Part shown: positions 1-15,092 of the stretch, piece after piece
Numbering within the stretch: position 1 is the first letter of the stretch
Layout: the number at the start of each line of letters is the position of its first letter
Source of the DNA: Pantoea sp. Nvir
GTDB lineage: Bacteria > Pseudomonadota > Gammaproteobacteria > Enterobacterales > Enterobacteriaceae
Assembly (NCBI RefSeq): GCF_009829915.1
Contig: NZ_SZZW01000005.1
Location: forward strand, 1-64,000
Reading direction: 5' to 3'
Length of the DNA stretch: 64,000 nt
Notes under the pieces: generated by a model
The model's input: only the letters and a program-made list of their open reading frames with translations
Told to the model about the DNA's origin: nothing
The model's database searches: none
Position numbers and translations under genes: made by a program

Positions 1-222
1 TTTTTTCAGAGATTTTCTCCGGGTTACTTAGCTGCTAAGTCTCCTGAATATCATACTCCGTTAGCTTTCGCGAGTGTCAGTAAAAATGCATTATAGGAAG
101 TTTTTTAGCAGATAAGCACTAACTTCATAACATAATTACTCCCCATTCTTATTTATGGCAAAAGTGCGCATCATCCCCTACTGTTCACAATGTATGCATC
201 TGGAGAAATATTTGCGAGCAAC
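1..222. other. spacer upstream of purH, no gene seen
   Basis: No open frame with a recognisable protein and no RNA gene could be seen here. In E. coli the neighbour on this side of purH is an rRNA operon; no 16S-like sequence is visible in these bases. The probable purH promoter begins just after this stretch. Confidence 0.5.
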
Positions 223-244
223 TTACAAATATTTTCGCTACAAT
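223..244 (+). promoter_or_regulatory. probable purHD promoter with a decayed PurR-box-like site
   Basis: The bases 223-238 (core CAAATATTTTCG) followed at once by TACAAT (239-244) resemble, from memory, the E. coli purH control region in which a PurR operator with core CAAACGTTTTCG abuts the -10 element. The left half-site and the central CG of the operator have drifted, so PurR binding is doubtful, while the -10-like TACAAT is kept. No good -35 was found at the standard spacing. Assignment is by position and resemblance only. Confidence 0.4.
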
Positions 245-381
245 GTCCCATATTCTTATGAATAGCCCTTCTTTAGAGCAACCTAATCTGACGTGCAATT
301 CTTTATGAAAGGTTTAAGCAAAAAGCTCGTTAATATTGGTGTTAATCATTTTTTAAGAAGAAATTGAAGGATAAGACCACC

Positions 382-1980
382 ATGCAACAACGCCGTACTA
401 TACGCCGCGCTCTGCTAAGTGTCTCGGAAAAAACGGTTATCATTGAATTTGCTCAAGAGCTCTCCAGACGTGGAGTCAAACTATTCTCTACTGGTGGAAC
501 AGCTCGTCTACTTCTCAATACAGGTCTTACAGTTACTGAAATATCTGATTATACAGGGTTTCCTGAAATAATGGATGGACGTGTTAAAACACTGCACCCA
601 AAGGTACATAGCGGTATCCTGGGTCGTCGCGGCCAGGATGAAGCAATTATGGCTAAACATTCCATTGAGCCTATCGATATGGTAGTCGTAAACCTCTATC
701 CTTTTGCCCAGATCATAACCCGTAAAGACTGTGCGATGGAAGATGCAATTGAAAATATTGACATTGGCGGTATGGCAATGCTGCGCGCGGCAGCTAAAAA
801 TTATAAAGATGTGGCTATTGTTATCAAAAGCAGCGACTACGACGCAATTATAACAGAAATGGATGTTAACGAAAATTCTCTAACTTTGAAAACACGCTTC
901 GAACTCGCACTTAAAGCTTTTGAATATTCTACCGCCTACGACAGTATGATTTCTAACTATTTTAGTTCAATGATTCCTACCTACCATGGCGAGTGCAATC
1001 AATCTAATGGTCGTTTCCCAAAGGCGTTACACTTAAACTTCATTAAGAAGCAAGATATGCGCTACGGAGAGAACAGCCATCAGAATGCGGCTTTTTACAT
1101 AGAGGAGAATGTGCAGCAGGAAGTCTCGGTAGCAACCGCAAAGCAGGTTCAAGGTAAAGAGTTATCTTACAACAATATTGCTGACACTGATGCGGCTCTA
1201 GAATGTATCAAAGAGTTTAGCGAAGCGGCCTGTGTGATTGTGAAGCATGCGAATCCCTGCGGTGTTGCTATTGGCGTTTCACTTCTTGATGCTTACGAAC
1301 GTGCTTATAAAACTGATCCAACGTCAGCCTTTGGCGGTATTATCGCTTTTAATCGCGAACTGGATGAAACTACCGCTCAGGCAATCATCAGTCGTCAGTT
1401 TGTTGAAGTTATAATCGTCCCTTCTGCTAGCAATACGGCGCTAAAAATTATGGAGGCAAAAAAAAATGTTCGTATACTAGTGTGTGGCCAATGGAAATGG
1501 AAGGAACGGTTTATTGGGCTCGATTTTAAGCGTGTTACTAACGGTCTGCTAGTACAGGATCGTGATTTATGTATGGTGGACACTAATCAGTTGCGCGTTG
1601 TTAGCAAGCGTCAGCCTGGTGCGCAAGAGTTGCGTGATGCAATATTTTGTTGGAAAGTAGCAAAATTTGTGAAATCTAATGCCATTGTCTTTGCGCGCGA
1701 TAATATGACGCTTGGTATAGGCGCAGGTCAGATGAGTCGCGTCTATTCCGCTAAGATTGCCATTATTAAAGCAGCTGAGGAAGGATTAGAACTGAAAGGT
1801 TCAGTGATGGCTTCAGATGCCTTCTTTTCATTCCGCGACGGTATCGATACTGCGGCGGCCGTTGCAGTAGCCTGTGTAATTCAGCCGGGTGGTTCTATCC
1901 GTGATAGTGAAGTCATCGCCGCTGCGGATGAGCACGATCTCGCCATGATCTTTACTGATATGCGCCATTTCCGCCATTAA
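382..1980 (+). CDS. purH: Bifunctional AICAR transformylase / IMP cyclohydrolase
   Basis: PurH catalyses the last two steps of de novo purine synthesis, AICAR to FAICAR to IMP, in the cytosol. The N-terminal cyclohydrolase domain (about residues 1-195) opens with the enteric sequence [15 protein letters not shown]; the C-terminal transformylase domain carries the catalytic Lys-His pair in [10 protein letters not shown] (about residue 267) and ends with the typical DMRHFRH. Length is 532 aa against 529 in E. coli. The ATG at 382 is chosen over a TTG at 364 because it matches the family start and has a GAAGGA ribosome site upstream. A small insertion (about three residues, near residue 374, in QWKWKERF) lies in an otherwise conserved region. 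It is followed 20 bp later by purD, forming the usual purHD operon. Confidence 0.97.
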   Translation: MQQRRTIRRALLSVSEKTVIIEFAQELSRRGVKLFSTGGTARLLLNTGLTVTEISDYTGFPEIMDGRVKTLHPKVHSGILGRRGQDEAIMAKHSIEPIDMVVVNLYPFAQIITRKDCAMEDAIENIDIGGMAMLRAAAKNYKDVAIVIKSSDYDAIITEMDVNENSLTLKTRFELALKAFEYSTAYDSMISNYFSSMIPTYHGECNQSNGRFPKALHLNFIKKQDMRYGENSHQNAAFYIEENVQQEVSVATAKQVQGKELSYNNIADTDAALECIKEFSEAACVIVKHANPCGVAIGVSLLDAYERAYKTDPTSAFGGIIAFNRELDETTAQAIISRQFVEVIIVPSASNTALKIMEAKKNVRILVCGQWKWKERFIGLDFKRVTNGLLVQDRDLCMVDTNQLRVVSKRQPGAQELRDAIFCWKVAKFVKSNAIVFARDNMTLGIGAGQMSRVYSAKIAIIKAAEEGLELKGSVMASDAFFSFRDGIDTAAAVAVACVIQPGGSIRDSEVIAAADEHDLAMIFTDMRHFRH

Positions 1981-2000
1981 TTCTTCAGGAAGGGGATAAA

Positions 2001-3290
2001 ATGAAAATTTTAGTAATAGGTAACGGCGGTCGTGAACACGCGCTTGCCTGGAAAGCCGCCCAGTCTCCATTAGCGAAAACTGTGTTCGTTGCGCCTGGTA
2101 ATGGTGGTACTGCGCTAGAGCCCTCATTGCAAAATATTAATATTAGTGTCAGTGATATCCCTGCACTGCTAATGTTTGCTCAACGTGAAGTTATCGACTT
2201 AACCATCGTTGGACCAGAAGTACCACTAGTTATTGGTATAGTTGATATGTTTCGTGCCGCTGGTTTAAAGATTTTCGGACCTACCAAAAATGCTGCTCAG
2301 TTAGAAGGCTCCAAAGCCTTTACCAAAGAATTTCTTGTACGCCACCAAATTCCGACAGCGGAATATCGTATTTTCACCGATGTTGAAGTGGCATTATCTT
2401 GGTTGCGCGAAAAAGGTACTCCCATTGTCATCAAGGCTGATGGGCTGGCTACGGGCAAAGGCGTTATCATTGCTATGACTTTCGAAGAAGCTGAAGCTGC
2501 TGTAAAATATATGCTCGCTGGCAATGCGTTTGGCGACGTAGGTCACCGTATTGTGATCGAAGAGTTTCTTAATGGCGAAGAAGCTAGTTTTATTGTTATG
2601 GTAGACGGTGAAAATAATGTACTATCGATGGCCACCAGTCAAGATCATAAGCGTGTCGGTGATGGTGATACTGGCCCAAACACTGGGGGTATGGGTGCTT
2701 ATTCTCCTACACCAGTAGTAACGGATAAGATTCACCAGCGCATAATGGAGCAAGTTATCTGGCCGACGGTACGAGGTATGGCAATGGAAGGTAATGTTTA
2801 TACCGGTTTTCTTTATGCTGGTCTAATGATCGATCACTTCGGTCAGCCGAAAGTACTCGAATTCAACTGCCGCTTCGGTGATCCAGAAGCTCAGCCCATT
2901 ATGTTACGCTTACAGTCTGATTTAGTCGATCTCTGCATCGCGGCCTGCGACGGAACACTGGATCGAAAGGATGTTAAATGGGACCCACGGTCTTCTCTGG
3001 GCGTGGTGCTAGCATCGTTTGGCTATCCAGCTCACGAATGTGTTAACGGAATGCCGATCCACGGTTTGCCACTGAAAGAAGAATTTGAAGATGCCAAAGT
3101 ATTTCATGGTAAAACACGTTTAGAGAACGATGTAGTGCTAACTGATGGTGGTCGCGTCCTTTGCGTAACCGCGCTGGGAACTGATGTAGAAGCAGCACAA
3201 AAACGTGCTTATGAAATAGCTCAACATATTTCTTGGAATGGTTGCTTTTGCCGTCAAGATATAGGCTATCGTGCTATTCACCGCAAGTAA
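2001..3290 (+). CDS. purD: Phosphoribosylamine-glycine ligase (GAR synthetase)
   Basis: PurD joins glycine to phosphoribosylamine with ATP, the second step of purine synthesis. The protein is 429 aa, equal to E. coli, and begins MKILVIGNGGREHALAWK with the N-terminal Rossmann-like fold. The ATP-grasp core is visible: IKADGLATGKGV (about residues 143-154) and the metal/ATP-binding segment EFNCRFGDPEAQ (about residues 287-298). It has an AGGAAGGGG ribosome site in the 20-bp gap after purH. Nothing suggests decay. No good terminator was identified after the stop codon. Confidence 0.98.
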   Translation: MKILVIGNGGREHALAWKAAQSPLAKTVFVAPGNGGTALEPSLQNINISVSDIPALLMFAQREVIDLTIVGPEVPLVIGIVDMFRAAGLKIFGPTKNAAQLEGSKAFTKEFLVRHQIPTAEYRIFTDVEVALSWLREKGTPIVIKADGLATGKGVIIAMTFEEAEAAVKYMLAGNAFGDVGHRIVIEEFLNGEEASFIVMVDGENNVLSMATSQDHKRVGDGDTGPNTGGMGAYSPTPVVTDKIHQRIMEQVIWPTVRGMAMEGNVYTGFLYAGLMIDHFGQPKVLEFNCRFGDPEAQPIMLRLQSDLVDLCIAACDGTLDRKDVKWDPRSSLGVVLASFGYPAHECVNGMPIHGLPLKEEFEDAKVFHGKTRLENDVVLTDGGRVLCVTALGTDVEAAQKRAYEIAQHISWNGCFCRQDIGYRAIHRK

Positions 3291-3979
3291 AAAAGCGGAA
3301 TATACATACTTTTTTAGCGTTGGGATTCTTCCTTTTTCAGTTGTTAATACCAGCCGCTCCCCAAATTAGCACATAACAGTTTTATAAAGTTAATACTTGA
3401 ACTACCGTTCAAAAACCCTATAGGAGTTTCACTTTTATGTTATTAAACCGGAATCTACAGCACTTAATAAGCGGAAAGGCTAGCTATTGTAAATTTCCCT
3501 CCCCTCCTTTTCAGAAGTAATTTTATTTTCACCTAGATTACTGGTATTGCCTTTCTTCTCTCTGCGTGAGAATGGTAAGGTAAGTGTTGATATTTATAAA
3601 CACACTCTGTGCTCTTATTGACCGCTTTAAGGTGGGTAGTAAGCCTTACTACTTATCATTAATATAACTATTTCTTTTCTATCCAGGCTCTCTTGGGTTG
3701 CTTTGTTTCTAAAGTATTACCGTTAAATAGTATCTTAATTGCTAGGAACTTTAATTTGTATTATTTCTATGCTTGTATTAAATGCGTACCGCTACCACAA
3801 TAAGGTACCTTTTAGTAAATAAAGAGAGAGGGTATATTGGACGTGAAATAATATTTCAATAGTAAATAGAAGATAAAATATAGCAAAATAAGCTCTTGAG
3901 AGCTGTTCTAGTGTATAGTACTTAAAAATAAAAAAAAAGACTCATCATCCCCTCCCTAAATGCTTACTACAGCATAAGG
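3291..3979. other. 689-bp spacer between purD and hupA
   Basis: In E. coli zraP/zraS/zraR lie here. I could not recognise any of them in either strand; the sequence is A+T-rich with stops in all frames. A 27-codon frame at about 3438 with a plausible ribosome site has no resemblance I know. On the hupA side, the minus strand has a nine-T run (about 3930-3938), possibly part of the hupA terminator, without a convincing stem. Confidence 0.5.
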
Positions 3980-4252
3980 TTATTTGACAGAATTTTTTAA
4001 AGTTTTACCGCCCACGAATGTTGGTATATTTGCTGCAGAGATTTTAATCTTTTTTCCAGTTTGTGGGTTACGACCAGTACGTGCAGCCCTATGGTTCACT
4101 TTAAAAGTACCAAAACCAACTAATTGTACAGTATCACCCTCTTTTAGAGACTGAGTTATGGCAGCTAGGGTAGATTCCAAAGCCACTTTAGCATGGGTTT
4201 TTGACAAGTTTGCTCTTTTCGAGATTACATCAACCAGTTGAGACTTATTCAT
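3980..4252 (-). CDS. hupA: DNA-binding protein HU, alpha subunit
   Basis: A 90-aa nucleoid-associated protein that bends DNA as a dimer. The N-terminal helices are followed by the diagnostic [18 protein letters not shown] arm (about residues 46-63) and PQTGKKIKI. Length equals E. coli HU-alpha. It resembles HU-alpha rather than HU-beta or IHF in its start ([10 protein letters not shown]) and in position: the next surviving gene beyond it on the same strand is hemE, as in enterics. The start has an AAGGAT ribosome site. The intervening enteric genes yjaG and nfi are lost. Confidence 0.95.
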   Translation of the reverse strand: MNKSQLVDVISKRANLSKTHAKVALESTLAAITQSLKEGDTVQLVGFGTFKVNHRAARTGRNPQTGKKIKISAANIPTFVGGKTLKNSVK

Positions 4253-5150
4253 AAGTTATCCTTAAATTATAGTTAGTCCTTACTAAGCAAGGAATACACG
4301 AGAGAAAGCTACATTACGTTAATCTTTAATCTGTAAGCACCGATAGCCATAATTTCAGCCAGTGCAAAGTAATGCAGACATGTTGCTTGTGTGAAGTCTC
4401 TAAGCTTATCAATTCTCTTCTTAAGTCATGCCTTTCTACCTTATTATCAAAATTTATATAAATGTTATAGATATTTGCCTTTCTTGATATGTCAGTAAGC
4501 AGTCAAAAAATAGGACTGTGCATTTCTTATCTTATTCATCAACTGCGATGAGGTTTTTACGCAAAAACTTATCATGTATTTCTCATTTAGCCTGGGGTAT
4601 TTTTAATATACTCAAAGGTTTCATCAAGCAGTAGAGTGTACAGTGCTTACTTAAAGGATGTGTAGATATCACTCTCAAGAGATACCATGAACATCTAGCA
4701 TATATTTAGAAGAGATGATTATTTTAAATTTCTTAATCTGGCTTTCCTAGATAGCATTAAGGATACAGATATAAAGATCTGAAGTAGCGAATGTTATCTA
4801 CTGATAAAATTTCAAGAAAATAGGGAAAATGCGCTAGCATAGCATATGCAAAAACTATTCAATCAAAGACTACAACTATTCTAACTTATCATAGTTGACA
4901 CAACAAAACAGATATAGGTTCTCAAAGCTATTCTATTATTAATAATGGAATATTTAATGTAGAAAAAGAAAAAGGCAAAGTAGTAACGATACGCCATCAG
5001 TTTAAAATTAAGAGATCGTACGTATAAAATAAAGCAGCACGTACGTTACCTTTCACTACTTAAAATCAGTCACGCTGAAAAAATATGGAAGTTTAAACGT
5101 TAACAGCATGTTACTTTACTATTTTTTTCACTGAACGCCAGTTGCTTCGT
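4253..5150. other. 900-bp spacer, former yjaG/nfi position
   Basis: Enteric synteny predicts yjaG and nfi (endonuclease V) here on the minus strand. I translated parts of the minus strand and found no fragment that I could align to either. The stretch is A+T-rich with many stops and appears fully eroded. Confidence 0.5.
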
Positions 5151-6242
5151 TCACATTATGCCATAATGCCCATAATGACTTTTATGGTATTGTCCTGAGA
5201 GGCGGTGTACTGCCTCGACAAACATACCAACATGTTCTGGTTGCACGTCCTGATGAATGCCATGTCCTAAATTAAAAACATGCCCACTCCCTATACCAAA
5301 TCCTTCAATAATACTAGCAACTTCTTGCTCGATGCGTGCCGCAGGTGCATAAAGTATAGAGGGATCCATATTACCCTGAAGCGCAACTTTATCACCCACT
5401 TGACGACGAGCATCACCGATGTCCGTGGTCCAGTCGATACCAAGAGCATCACATCCAGTTGAAGCCATCGCTTCTAGCCACTGTCCACCGCCTTTTGTAA
5501 ACAGAGTAATGGGCACACGACGACCTGCATATTCATGCATAACATTGTCGACAATTTTATGCATATAAAAGAGCGAAAACTCGCGGTAGTCGCGACCTGT
5601 CAGTATGCCGCCCCAAGTGTCAAAAACCATTACCGCCTGCGCACCTGCGTGGATTTGCGCATTAAGATAAAGAATAACGCTATCCGCTAATTTATCAAGC
5701 ATGGTATGTAGAGCAGTTGGAATGGTATACATCATTTTTTTAATTTTAGTCAAAGCCTTGCTAGTACCTCCTTCTACCATATAAGTTGCCAGCGTCCATG
5801 GACTTCCGGAAAAACCTATCAGCGGTACTTGGCCTTGTAGATTTTTGCAAATGTTACGTACCGTGTTCATTACATAGCCAAGTTCCTGTTCTGGATCGGG
5901 CACCGGCAACCTATCAATATCGGCTATACTATTAATTGGATTAATGAAACGTGGGCCTTCGCCTACTTCGAAGTAAAGCCCAAGACCCATTGCATCAGGA
6001 ATTGTCAGAATATCGCTGAAGACGATTAACGCATCAAGTGGATAACGACGTAACGGCTGCAAGGTAACTTCACAAGCTAGTTCGGCATTTTTGTATAGAG
6101 ACATAAAATTACCGGCCTGTGCGCGCATCGCTTGATATTCTGGCAAGTAACGCCCAGCCTGTCGCATCATCCATACTGGTGTTACATCTACCGGTTGATG
6201 TAGTATTGCGCGTAGATAACGATCGTTCTTCAGTGTACTCAT
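5151..6242 (-). CDS. hemE: Uroporphyrinogen decarboxylase
   Basis: HemE removes four acetate carboxyls from uroporphyrinogen III to give coproporphyrinogen III in heme synthesis. The N-terminal signature [12 protein letters not shown] (about residues 24-35) with the substrate-binding Arg is intact, as are the substrate-binding Asp in [10 protein letters not shown] and the [10 protein letters not shown] segment. The protein is 363 aa against 354 in E. coli; the extra residues are a C-terminal tail (SHYGHYGIM) after the conserved QYH, as if the original stop was lost and translation runs to the next one. The neighbours nudC and nfi of the enteric hemE cluster are missing. Confidence 0.96.
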   Translation of the reverse strand: MSTLKNDRYLRAILHQPVDVTPVWMMRQAGRYLPEYQAMRAQAGNFMSLYKNAELACEVTLQPLRRYPLDALIVFSDILTIPDAMGLGLYFEVGEGPRFINPINSIADIDRLPVPDPEQELGYVMNTVRNICKNLQGQVPLIGFSGSPWTLATYMVEGGTSKALTKIKKMMYTIPTALHTMLDKLADSVILYLNAQIHAGAQAVMVFDTWGGILTGRDYREFSLFYMHKIVDNVMHEYAGRRVPITLFTKGGGQWLEAMASTGCDALGIDWTTDIGDARRQVGDKVALQGNMDPSILYAPAARIEQEVASIIEGFGIGSGHVFNLGHGIHQDVQPEHVGMFVEAVHRLSGQYHKSHYGHYGIM

Positions 6243-7224
6243 ATTAGGAATCTCTCAATTGTAGACATGGAGCTGAATAATTCTTAACATAATATAGTAC
6301 AGTAGGCGGTGCATATATCTTCATGCGGTACTCTACATTTACGAAAACAATAATAACGATAGTCATCATGATAAGATGGACAGATATCTAGTCACTTTTT
6401 ATCATTATCGATTTTTAGATCGTTTCATCATATACTACTGTATATAAAATCACATCATCAGCGAATTGGAAAACTAATCTTCCCACCCTGTTTTTTGGGG
6501 ATTGATGTAGCAAAATTTTTAATATACATATGTCATCATCCTTAATGATGTGCTCGTGAAGAACTCTATACACTCTGCCTAGTCTCGCCTAATTTGACAA
6601 AGTTCAATAATACGGTATAGAGATAGGATATTGTGATAGTTGGATAGCAGGAGCTTACTGACGTAAGCTAGATTCAGGATACTATTCGCAGATAGTAACA
6701 TCCATAGAGGTGTCCCCAAAAACGGATATTTTATAATAGATCAAATATATTCAATTATCATAACACAAAAAAAAATGATGATTTCATTTCTCATTTATAG
6801 AGTTAAATACTCTTTACCAGAGTAATTTACATATTTATCAAGTAAGTGCCAGTAACTAATTGGTAAAGATCATCTAAATAAGATAGTCAATAGTTCCTTT
6901 TCAGCTGGCTTAAAGCAATAAATTAGTGTTTCATTTTCCCGGTGAGGGCCGATAAAGTTCATTTTCTCAATTAGCTTAAATTTAAGCCCTTGTAAATTAC
7001 TTGTGATTCTTCAAAAGCCCTTTTATCCTAATAGGAGTTTGAATATAAAAGTCGGAAACCCATTTTTTTTGAACAGAATATACTGGATTTTTACGTTTTT
7101 AAACACAGAGTGCGTACGGGTAGTTACAAGCAACGAAGCCTACTATCTATACTGTAGGCACCCATTACAAACACTTTCTAGGCATGGAATAACAAGTCAA
7201 GACGCTTAGAATGTAAAACGAAAG
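6243..7224. other. 980-bp spacer, former nudC/rsd position
   Basis: In E. coli nudC and rsd lie between hemE and thiC. No fragment of either was recognised on either strand. A 68-codon open frame at 7003-7209 on the plus strand has no family resemblance, no good ribosome site and odd composition; I treat it as chance. Confidence 0.5.
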
Positions 7225-9974
<2,750 letters not shown>

Positions 9975-10726
9975 TCAATCAATATAATTGAGAAAATATC
10001 GTACATTACGATACATTAACTTTATTATAAAGTATCATAAATAGTATCTAATAAAGCGAGATTCCATGGATATTTAAAATAAGATCTATTCAGTTCTCGG
10101 TTAAGACACATGGATTCTATTACTTACGTAATTCGATCCTCATACTTATTTCATAAGTAACCTATAAATGTAAAGAGTTATATCTTACCAAAGATAGCGA
10201 TGCACTCCAAAATTTAGAAGAATTCACAGTTCGATTATATCAATAGAATTAGCATTCTACGCTATATATGCGACTAATTTATGATACTGCTCATGAGCAG
10301 TATCGATGCTGTCACCAACCGTGTTAAAATATAGTAAGATTCTAGTCTTAATCAATATATATTGCTAGCTCTTAATAAGATGTTACAGCGCACCGTGATT
10401 CGTGTTAAAAACAAATATTTTTGATAAACTTTTTCATAGTAGTTAAGGAATGTTAGTATTAATCAATTTATGTATTTAAGAACAAGATGTTATGTCCTAC
10501 TTGATATAATTATAATATGGTAAGAAACTAGTAATAAAAACGTTTCTACGACACCTTGGAGGCTACTGCAGAATTAAATAAGGTTATAGTAGATAGAGCC
10601 TTCTATATCAAAGATACAACATCTCCCTTGAATCTGTCAGATATCTGAGATGATGTGATCGACGGAATGATATTATCTCAAGTGCATATACGTTACTATT
10701 AAATTAATAGCAGCATATATCCTTAT
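9975..10726. other. 750-bp spacer replacing thiFSGH
   Basis: No ThiF, ThiS, ThiG or ThiH fragment could be recognised on the plus strand. The only clear structure is a 22-bp perfect palindrome at 10283-10304. The right edge is the rpoC terminator. Confidence 0.5.
10283..10304. repeat. 22-bp perfect palindrome
   Basis: GATACTGCTCA followed directly by its exact reverse complement. As RNA it can form a nine-pair stem with a four-base loop, but no T run follows on either side, so it is not a classical terminator. It could be a relic of the thi operon end or a protein site; nothing decides. Confidence 0.6.
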
Positions 10727-10753
10727 AAGAAACCCTGCTCAAGAGGGTTTCTT
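10727..10753 (-). terminator. rho-independent terminator of rpoBC operon
   Basis: Inverted repeat AAGAAACCCT / AGGGTTTCTT with a 7-base loop, 20 bp beyond the rpoC stop codon on the minus strand. The stem is perfect over 10 bp; the following tract on the transcribed strand is only moderately T-rich. Confidence 0.8.
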
Positions 10754-10772
10754 ATCACGACTTGAATAGCAA

Positions 10773-13700
10773 TTAACGCTGACTTCGGCGAATATTGAGG
10801 TCAGCATTCAACAGTTCAGCTAAACTTGCAGAAGCTTCATCCGCAGTAACCTGCGTCACTACTGGGACTTCACCTTGGCGGCGGCGGTGGCGCATACGAT
10901 TCTGATGATAAGCGTAACCAGTACCAGCCGGAATTAAACGACCTACGATCACATTCTCTTTTAAGCCACGCAATTCATCACGCTTCCCTCCTACCGCTGC
11001 CTCTGTCAGGACGCGGGTAGTCTCTTGAAACGAGGCAGCAGATATAAAGGATTCAGTTGCCAGCGATGCTTTGGTGATACCCAGCAGATCTTGCACATAG
11101 GAAGCTCCTACTTTACCGTTACTCTCTAACTCACGGTTAGAAATCTTTATACGAGAGACTTCTACTTGTTCGCCATCTAAGAAATCAGAATTGCCCGAAT
11201 TAATGATAGTCGCTTTACGAAGCATCTGACGTATAATAACTTCGATGTGTTTATCGTTAATTTTAACACCCTGCAGACGGTAAACATCCTGTACTTCATT
11301 CACAATATAACGTGTTACAGCATGGACTCCACGTAAGCGTAGAATATCATGCGGTGATTCTGGACCATCAGAAATCACGTCACCACGTTCTACACGCTCT
11401 CCTTCAAACACGTTAAGCTGACGCCATTTAGGAACCATTTCTTCGTAAGGTGGTTCCTCACCACCGCCAACAGGTGTAATTACCAAACGACGCTTCCCTT
11501 TTGTCTCCTTACCAAAAGAGATAATACCACTAATCTCCGCTAAAATTGCCGGCTCTTTCGGGCGACGCGCTTCAAATAAGTCAGCAACGCGTGGTAACCC
11601 ACCAGTAATATCTTTGGTACCGCCAGATTCCTGAGGCACACGTGCTAAGGTATCACCAGAGCTGATTTTCACCCCATCTTCCAATTGTACGATTGCTTTG
11701 CCCGGCAAGAAACACTGAGCAGGCATATCAGTTCCAGGAATTAAGACATCTTCGCCATTTATATCAACGATTTTTAAAGCTGGACGCAGGTCTTTACCAC
11801 CCGATGTACGCTCAGCGGTATCCAGTACCACAAGTGAAGATAGACCGGTCAATTCGTCAGTCTGGCGTATGATAGTCTGGCCGTCAATCATATCAGTAAA
11901 GCGAATAAAACCGCTTACTTCAGTAATAACTGGCATGGTGTGCGGATCCCAGTTCGCTACAGTTTCTCCTGCAGCAACCTGCTCTCCATCACCTTTCGCC
12001 ATAATTGCGCCGTATGGAACTTTGTAACTTTCTTTAGTCCGCCCAAACTCATCGATCATCTTCAATTCAACATTACGAGAAGTAATAACTAGCTTGCCTA
12101 CGGAGTTAATTACCGACTTGGCGTTGGTAAGTTTGATAGTTCCTTTGTTTTTCACCTGAATACTAGATTCAGCCGCTGCACGCGATGCCGCACCACCTAT
12201 GTGAAAAGTACGCATAGTTAGCTGTGTACCCGGCTCACCAATGGACTGTGCAGCAATAACACCAATTGCTTCACCTTTATTAATAATATGACCACGCGCT
12301 AAATCTCTACCATAACAGTGGGCACAAACACCAAAATCGGTTTCACAGTTTACAACAGAGCGAACTTTAATAGTGTCGACAGAGTTCTCTTCAACCACAT
12401 CACACCAGTGCTCATCCAGTAACGTGTTACGCTGAACCAAAATATCAGAAGTACCCGGTTTTAGCACATCTTCTGCAGTTAAACGACCCAATACTCGCTC
12501 ACGCAACGGCTCTTTAACGTCGCCACCTTCTATAACTGGCGTCATCATGATACCTTCAAAAGTGCCACAGTCATCTTCCGTAACTACTAAATCCTGAGCT
12601 ACATCAACCAAACGACGTGTCAAATAACCAGAATTAGCAGTTTTTAGCGCAGTATCGGCCAGACCTTTACGTGCGCCGTGGGTCGATATGAAGTACTGGA
12701 GTACGTTCAAACCTTCACGAAAATTAGCCGTGATCGGGGTTTCAATAATAGATCCATCTGGTTTTGCCATTAAACCACGCATACCCGCCAACTGACGAAT
12801 CTGCGCTGCAGAACCACGAGCTCCAGAGTCAGCCATCATAAATATGCTATTTAAAGAAACTTGTTTCTCTTTTTCACCTTCACGATTGATAACGGTCTCA
12901 GTTGATAGGTTCTCCATCATTGCTTTCGCTACGCGCTCGTTCGCAGCAGCCCAAATATCGATTACTTTATTGTAACGTTCACCAGCGGTAACCAGACCAG
13001 ACTGAAATTGCTCTTGAATCTCAGCTACTTCTGCTTCTGCTTCAGTAATGATCTCAATTTTCTTTGCGGGAATGACCATATCATCAATACCAACAGATGC
13101 ACCAGAACGCGCTGCATAGGCAAAACCAGTATACATGATCTGGTCAGCAAAAATAACTGTTGGCTTTAAACCCAAAATACGATAACAGGTATTCAGCATT
13201 TTAGAAATCGCTTTCTTACCGAGCGCCTGATTGATTATAGAGTAATGTAAACCTTTTGGTACTATCATCCATAGTATCGCACGACCAATCGTGGTATCGA
13301 CCAAGCTAGTTTTCGCAACAAATTCATTTTGTTCATTTTTACTATATTCAGTAATCCGTACCTTGACTCGTGCATGCAACTCAGCCAAACCTGCACGATA
13401 AATACGTTCCGCCTCTTTAGGACCTGTGAGCACCATGCCTTCTCCTCTGGCATTTACTTTATCACGGGTCATATAGTATAGCCCTAACACAACATCTTGA
13501 GACGGAACAATGATAGGTTCACCGTTCGCTGGTGATAGAATATTATTGGTCGACATCATTAGCGCACGAGCTTCTAATTGTGCTTCTAACGTTAATGGTA
13601 CGTGAACAGCCATTTGGTCACCGTCAAAATCGGCGTTATAAGCTGCACATACAAGGGGGTGAAGCTGAATTGCTTTACCTTCAATTAAAACCGGTTCAAA

Positions 13701-15008
13701 AGCCTGAATACCCAAACGGTGTAGTGTTGGCGCCCGGTTCAGTAGCACCGGGTGCTCGCGAATGACATCATCAAGTATGTCCCATACCACTGCCTCTTCA
13801 CGCTCAACCATTTTTTTAGCAGCTTTGATGGTAGTAGCTAGACCGCGTAGCTCCAATTTTCCATAGATAAATGGTTTAAACAACTCGAGCGCCATTTTCT
13901 TCGGTAGACCGCACTGATGTAGTCTTAAATATGGACCTACAGTGATCACTGAACGACCAGAATAATCAACACGCTTACCGAGCAGGTTCTGACGGAACCG
14001 ACCCTGCTTACCTTTAATCATATCGGCCAAAGACTTCAGAGGTCTCTTATTGGAACCTGTAATCGCACGACCACGACGACCGTTATCTAAAAGGGCATCG
14101 ACTGCTTCCTGCAGCATACGCTTTTCGTTGCGTACAATGATATCCGGCGCAGCTAGATCGAGCAAACGCTTCAAACGGTTATTACGGTTAATTACACGAC
14201 GATAAAGATCATTCAGATCAGACGTTGCGAAACGACCGCCATCCAGTGGGACTAGCGGACGAAGATCCGGTGGTAACACTGGTAAAACGCTCAGAATCAT
14301 CCATTCTGGCTTGTTATCGGATTGTATAAACGCTTCCAGCAGCTTAATACGCTTAGTTAATTTTTTACGCTTAGTCTCAGAGTTAGTTTCATTCAGTTCT
14401 TCACGTAGCTGCTCGCACTCTTGTTTTAAATCCATTTTTTTCAACAGTATCTGGATCGCTTCAGCACCCATCTTGGCATTAAACTCATCGCCAAATTCTT
14501 CCAACGCGTCAAGATATTGCTCTTCAGTTAAAATCTGACGTTTTTCAAGGTTGGTCATCCCCCCCTCAACAACTACGTAAGATTCAAAGTAAAGCACTCG
14601 CTCGATATCGCGTAATGGCATATCTAGTAATAGGCCAATACGAGATGGCAGAGACTTTAAGAACCAAATGTGCGCAGTCGGGGAAGCCAGCTCGATATGG
14701 CCCATACGCTCACGACGCACTTTAGTTTGGGTTACTTCAACACCGCACTTCTCACAGATTACGCCACGGTGCTTCAAGCGCTTATATTTACCGCACAAAC
14801 ACTCATAATCTTTTACTGGTCCAAAAATTCGAGCACAGAAAAGACCATCACGCTCTGGCTTGAAGGTACGGTAGTTAATGGTTTCTGGTTTTTTCACCTC
14901 ACCAAAAGACCAAGAACGGATCATGTCTGGCGAAGCTAGCGCAATTTTAATCGCATCAAACTCTTCGATTTTAGTTTGTGCTTTTAAAAACTTAAGTAAG
15001 TCTTTCAC
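10773..15008 (-). CDS. rpoC: RNA polymerase beta' subunit
   Basis: Largest core RNA polymerase subunit, 1411 aa (E. coli 1407). The N-terminal zinc site CLCG...CEKC (about residues 70-88), the catalytic NADFDGD loop (about 458-464) that holds the active-site Mg, and the second zinc cluster (Cys residues near 814-898, [15 protein letters not shown]) are all intact. It follows rpoB with an 84-bp gap, as in enterics, and shares its transcript from the rplJ/rplK promoters. Start [11 protein letters not shown] matches the family. No sign of decay. Confidence 0.99.
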   Translation of the reverse strand: MKDLLKFLKAQTKIEEFDAIKIALASPDMIRSWSFGEVKKPETINYRTFKPERDGLFCARIFGPVKDYECLCGKYKRLKHRGVICEKCGVEVTQTKVRRERMGHIELASPTAHIWFLKSLPSRIGLLLDMPLRDIERVLYFESYVVVEGGMTNLEKRQILTEEQYLDALEEFGDEFNAKMGAEAIQILLKKMDLKQECEQLREELNETNSETKRKKLTKRIKLLEAFIQSDNKPEWMILSVLPVLPPDLRPLVPLDGGRFATSDLNDLYRRVINRNNRLKRLLDLAAPDIIVRNEKRMLQEAVDALLDNGRRGRAITGSNKRPLKSLADMIKGKQGRFRQNLLGKRVDYSGRSVITVGPYLRLHQCGLPKKMALELFKPFIYGKLELRGLATTIKAAKKMVEREEAVVWDILDDVIREHPVLLNRAPTLHRLGIQAFEPVLIEGKAIQLHPLVCAAYNADFDGDQMAVHVPLTLEAQLEARALMMSTNNILSPANGEPIIVPSQDVVLGLYYMTRDKVNARGEGMVLTGPKEAERIYRAGLAELHARVKVRITEYSKNEQNEFVAKTSLVDTTIGRAILWMIVPKGLHYSIINQALGKKAISKMLNTCYRILGLKPTVIFADQIMYTGFAYAARSGASVGIDDMVIPAKKIEIITEAEAEVAEIQEQFQSGLVTAGERYNKVIDIWAAANERVAKAMMENLSTETVINREGEKEKQVSLNSIFMMADSGARGSAAQIRQLAGMRGLMAKPDGSIIETPITANFREGLNVLQYFISTHGARKGLADTALKTANSGYLTRRLVDVAQDLVVTEDDCGTFEGIMMTPVIEGGDVKEPLRERVLGRLTAEDVLKPGTSDILVQRNTLLDEHWCDVVEENSVDTIKVRSVVNCETDFGVCAHCYGRDLARGHIINKGEAIGVIAAQSIGEPGTQLTMRTFHIGGAASRAAAESSIQVKNKGTIKLTNAKSVINSVGKLVITSRNVELKMIDEFGRTKESYKVPYGAIMAKGDGEQVAAGETVANWDPHTMPVITEVSGFIRFTDMIDGQTIIRQTDELTGLSSLVVLDTAERTSGGKDLRPALKIVDINGEDVLIPGTDMPAQCFLPGKAIVQLEDGVKISSGDTLARVPQESGGTKDITGGLPRVADLFEARRPKEPAILAEISGIISFGKETKGKRRLVITPVGGGEEPPYEEMVPKWRQLNVFEGERVERGDVISDGPESPHDILRLRGVHAVTRYIVNEVQDVYRLQGVKINDKHIEVIIRQMLRKATIINSGNSDFLDGEQVEVSRIKISNRELESNGKVGASYVQDLLGITKASLATESFISAASFQETTRVLTEAAVGGKRDELRGLKENVIVGRLIPAGTGYAYHQNRMRHRRRQGEVPVVTQVTADEASASLAELLNADLNIRRSQR

Positions 15009-15092
15009 AAATTAGCTCCCATCAGAGTAGAACTTTTAGAGGCGTGTAAACGCAGGCTACATCCCCCTATAACCAGCGAGTACTGCGAGTGC

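Noticed and set aside
7003-7209. 68-codon open frame upstream of the thiC riboswitch
   Set aside because: No ribosome site, no family resemblance, and it overlaps the region just before the leader; likely chance.
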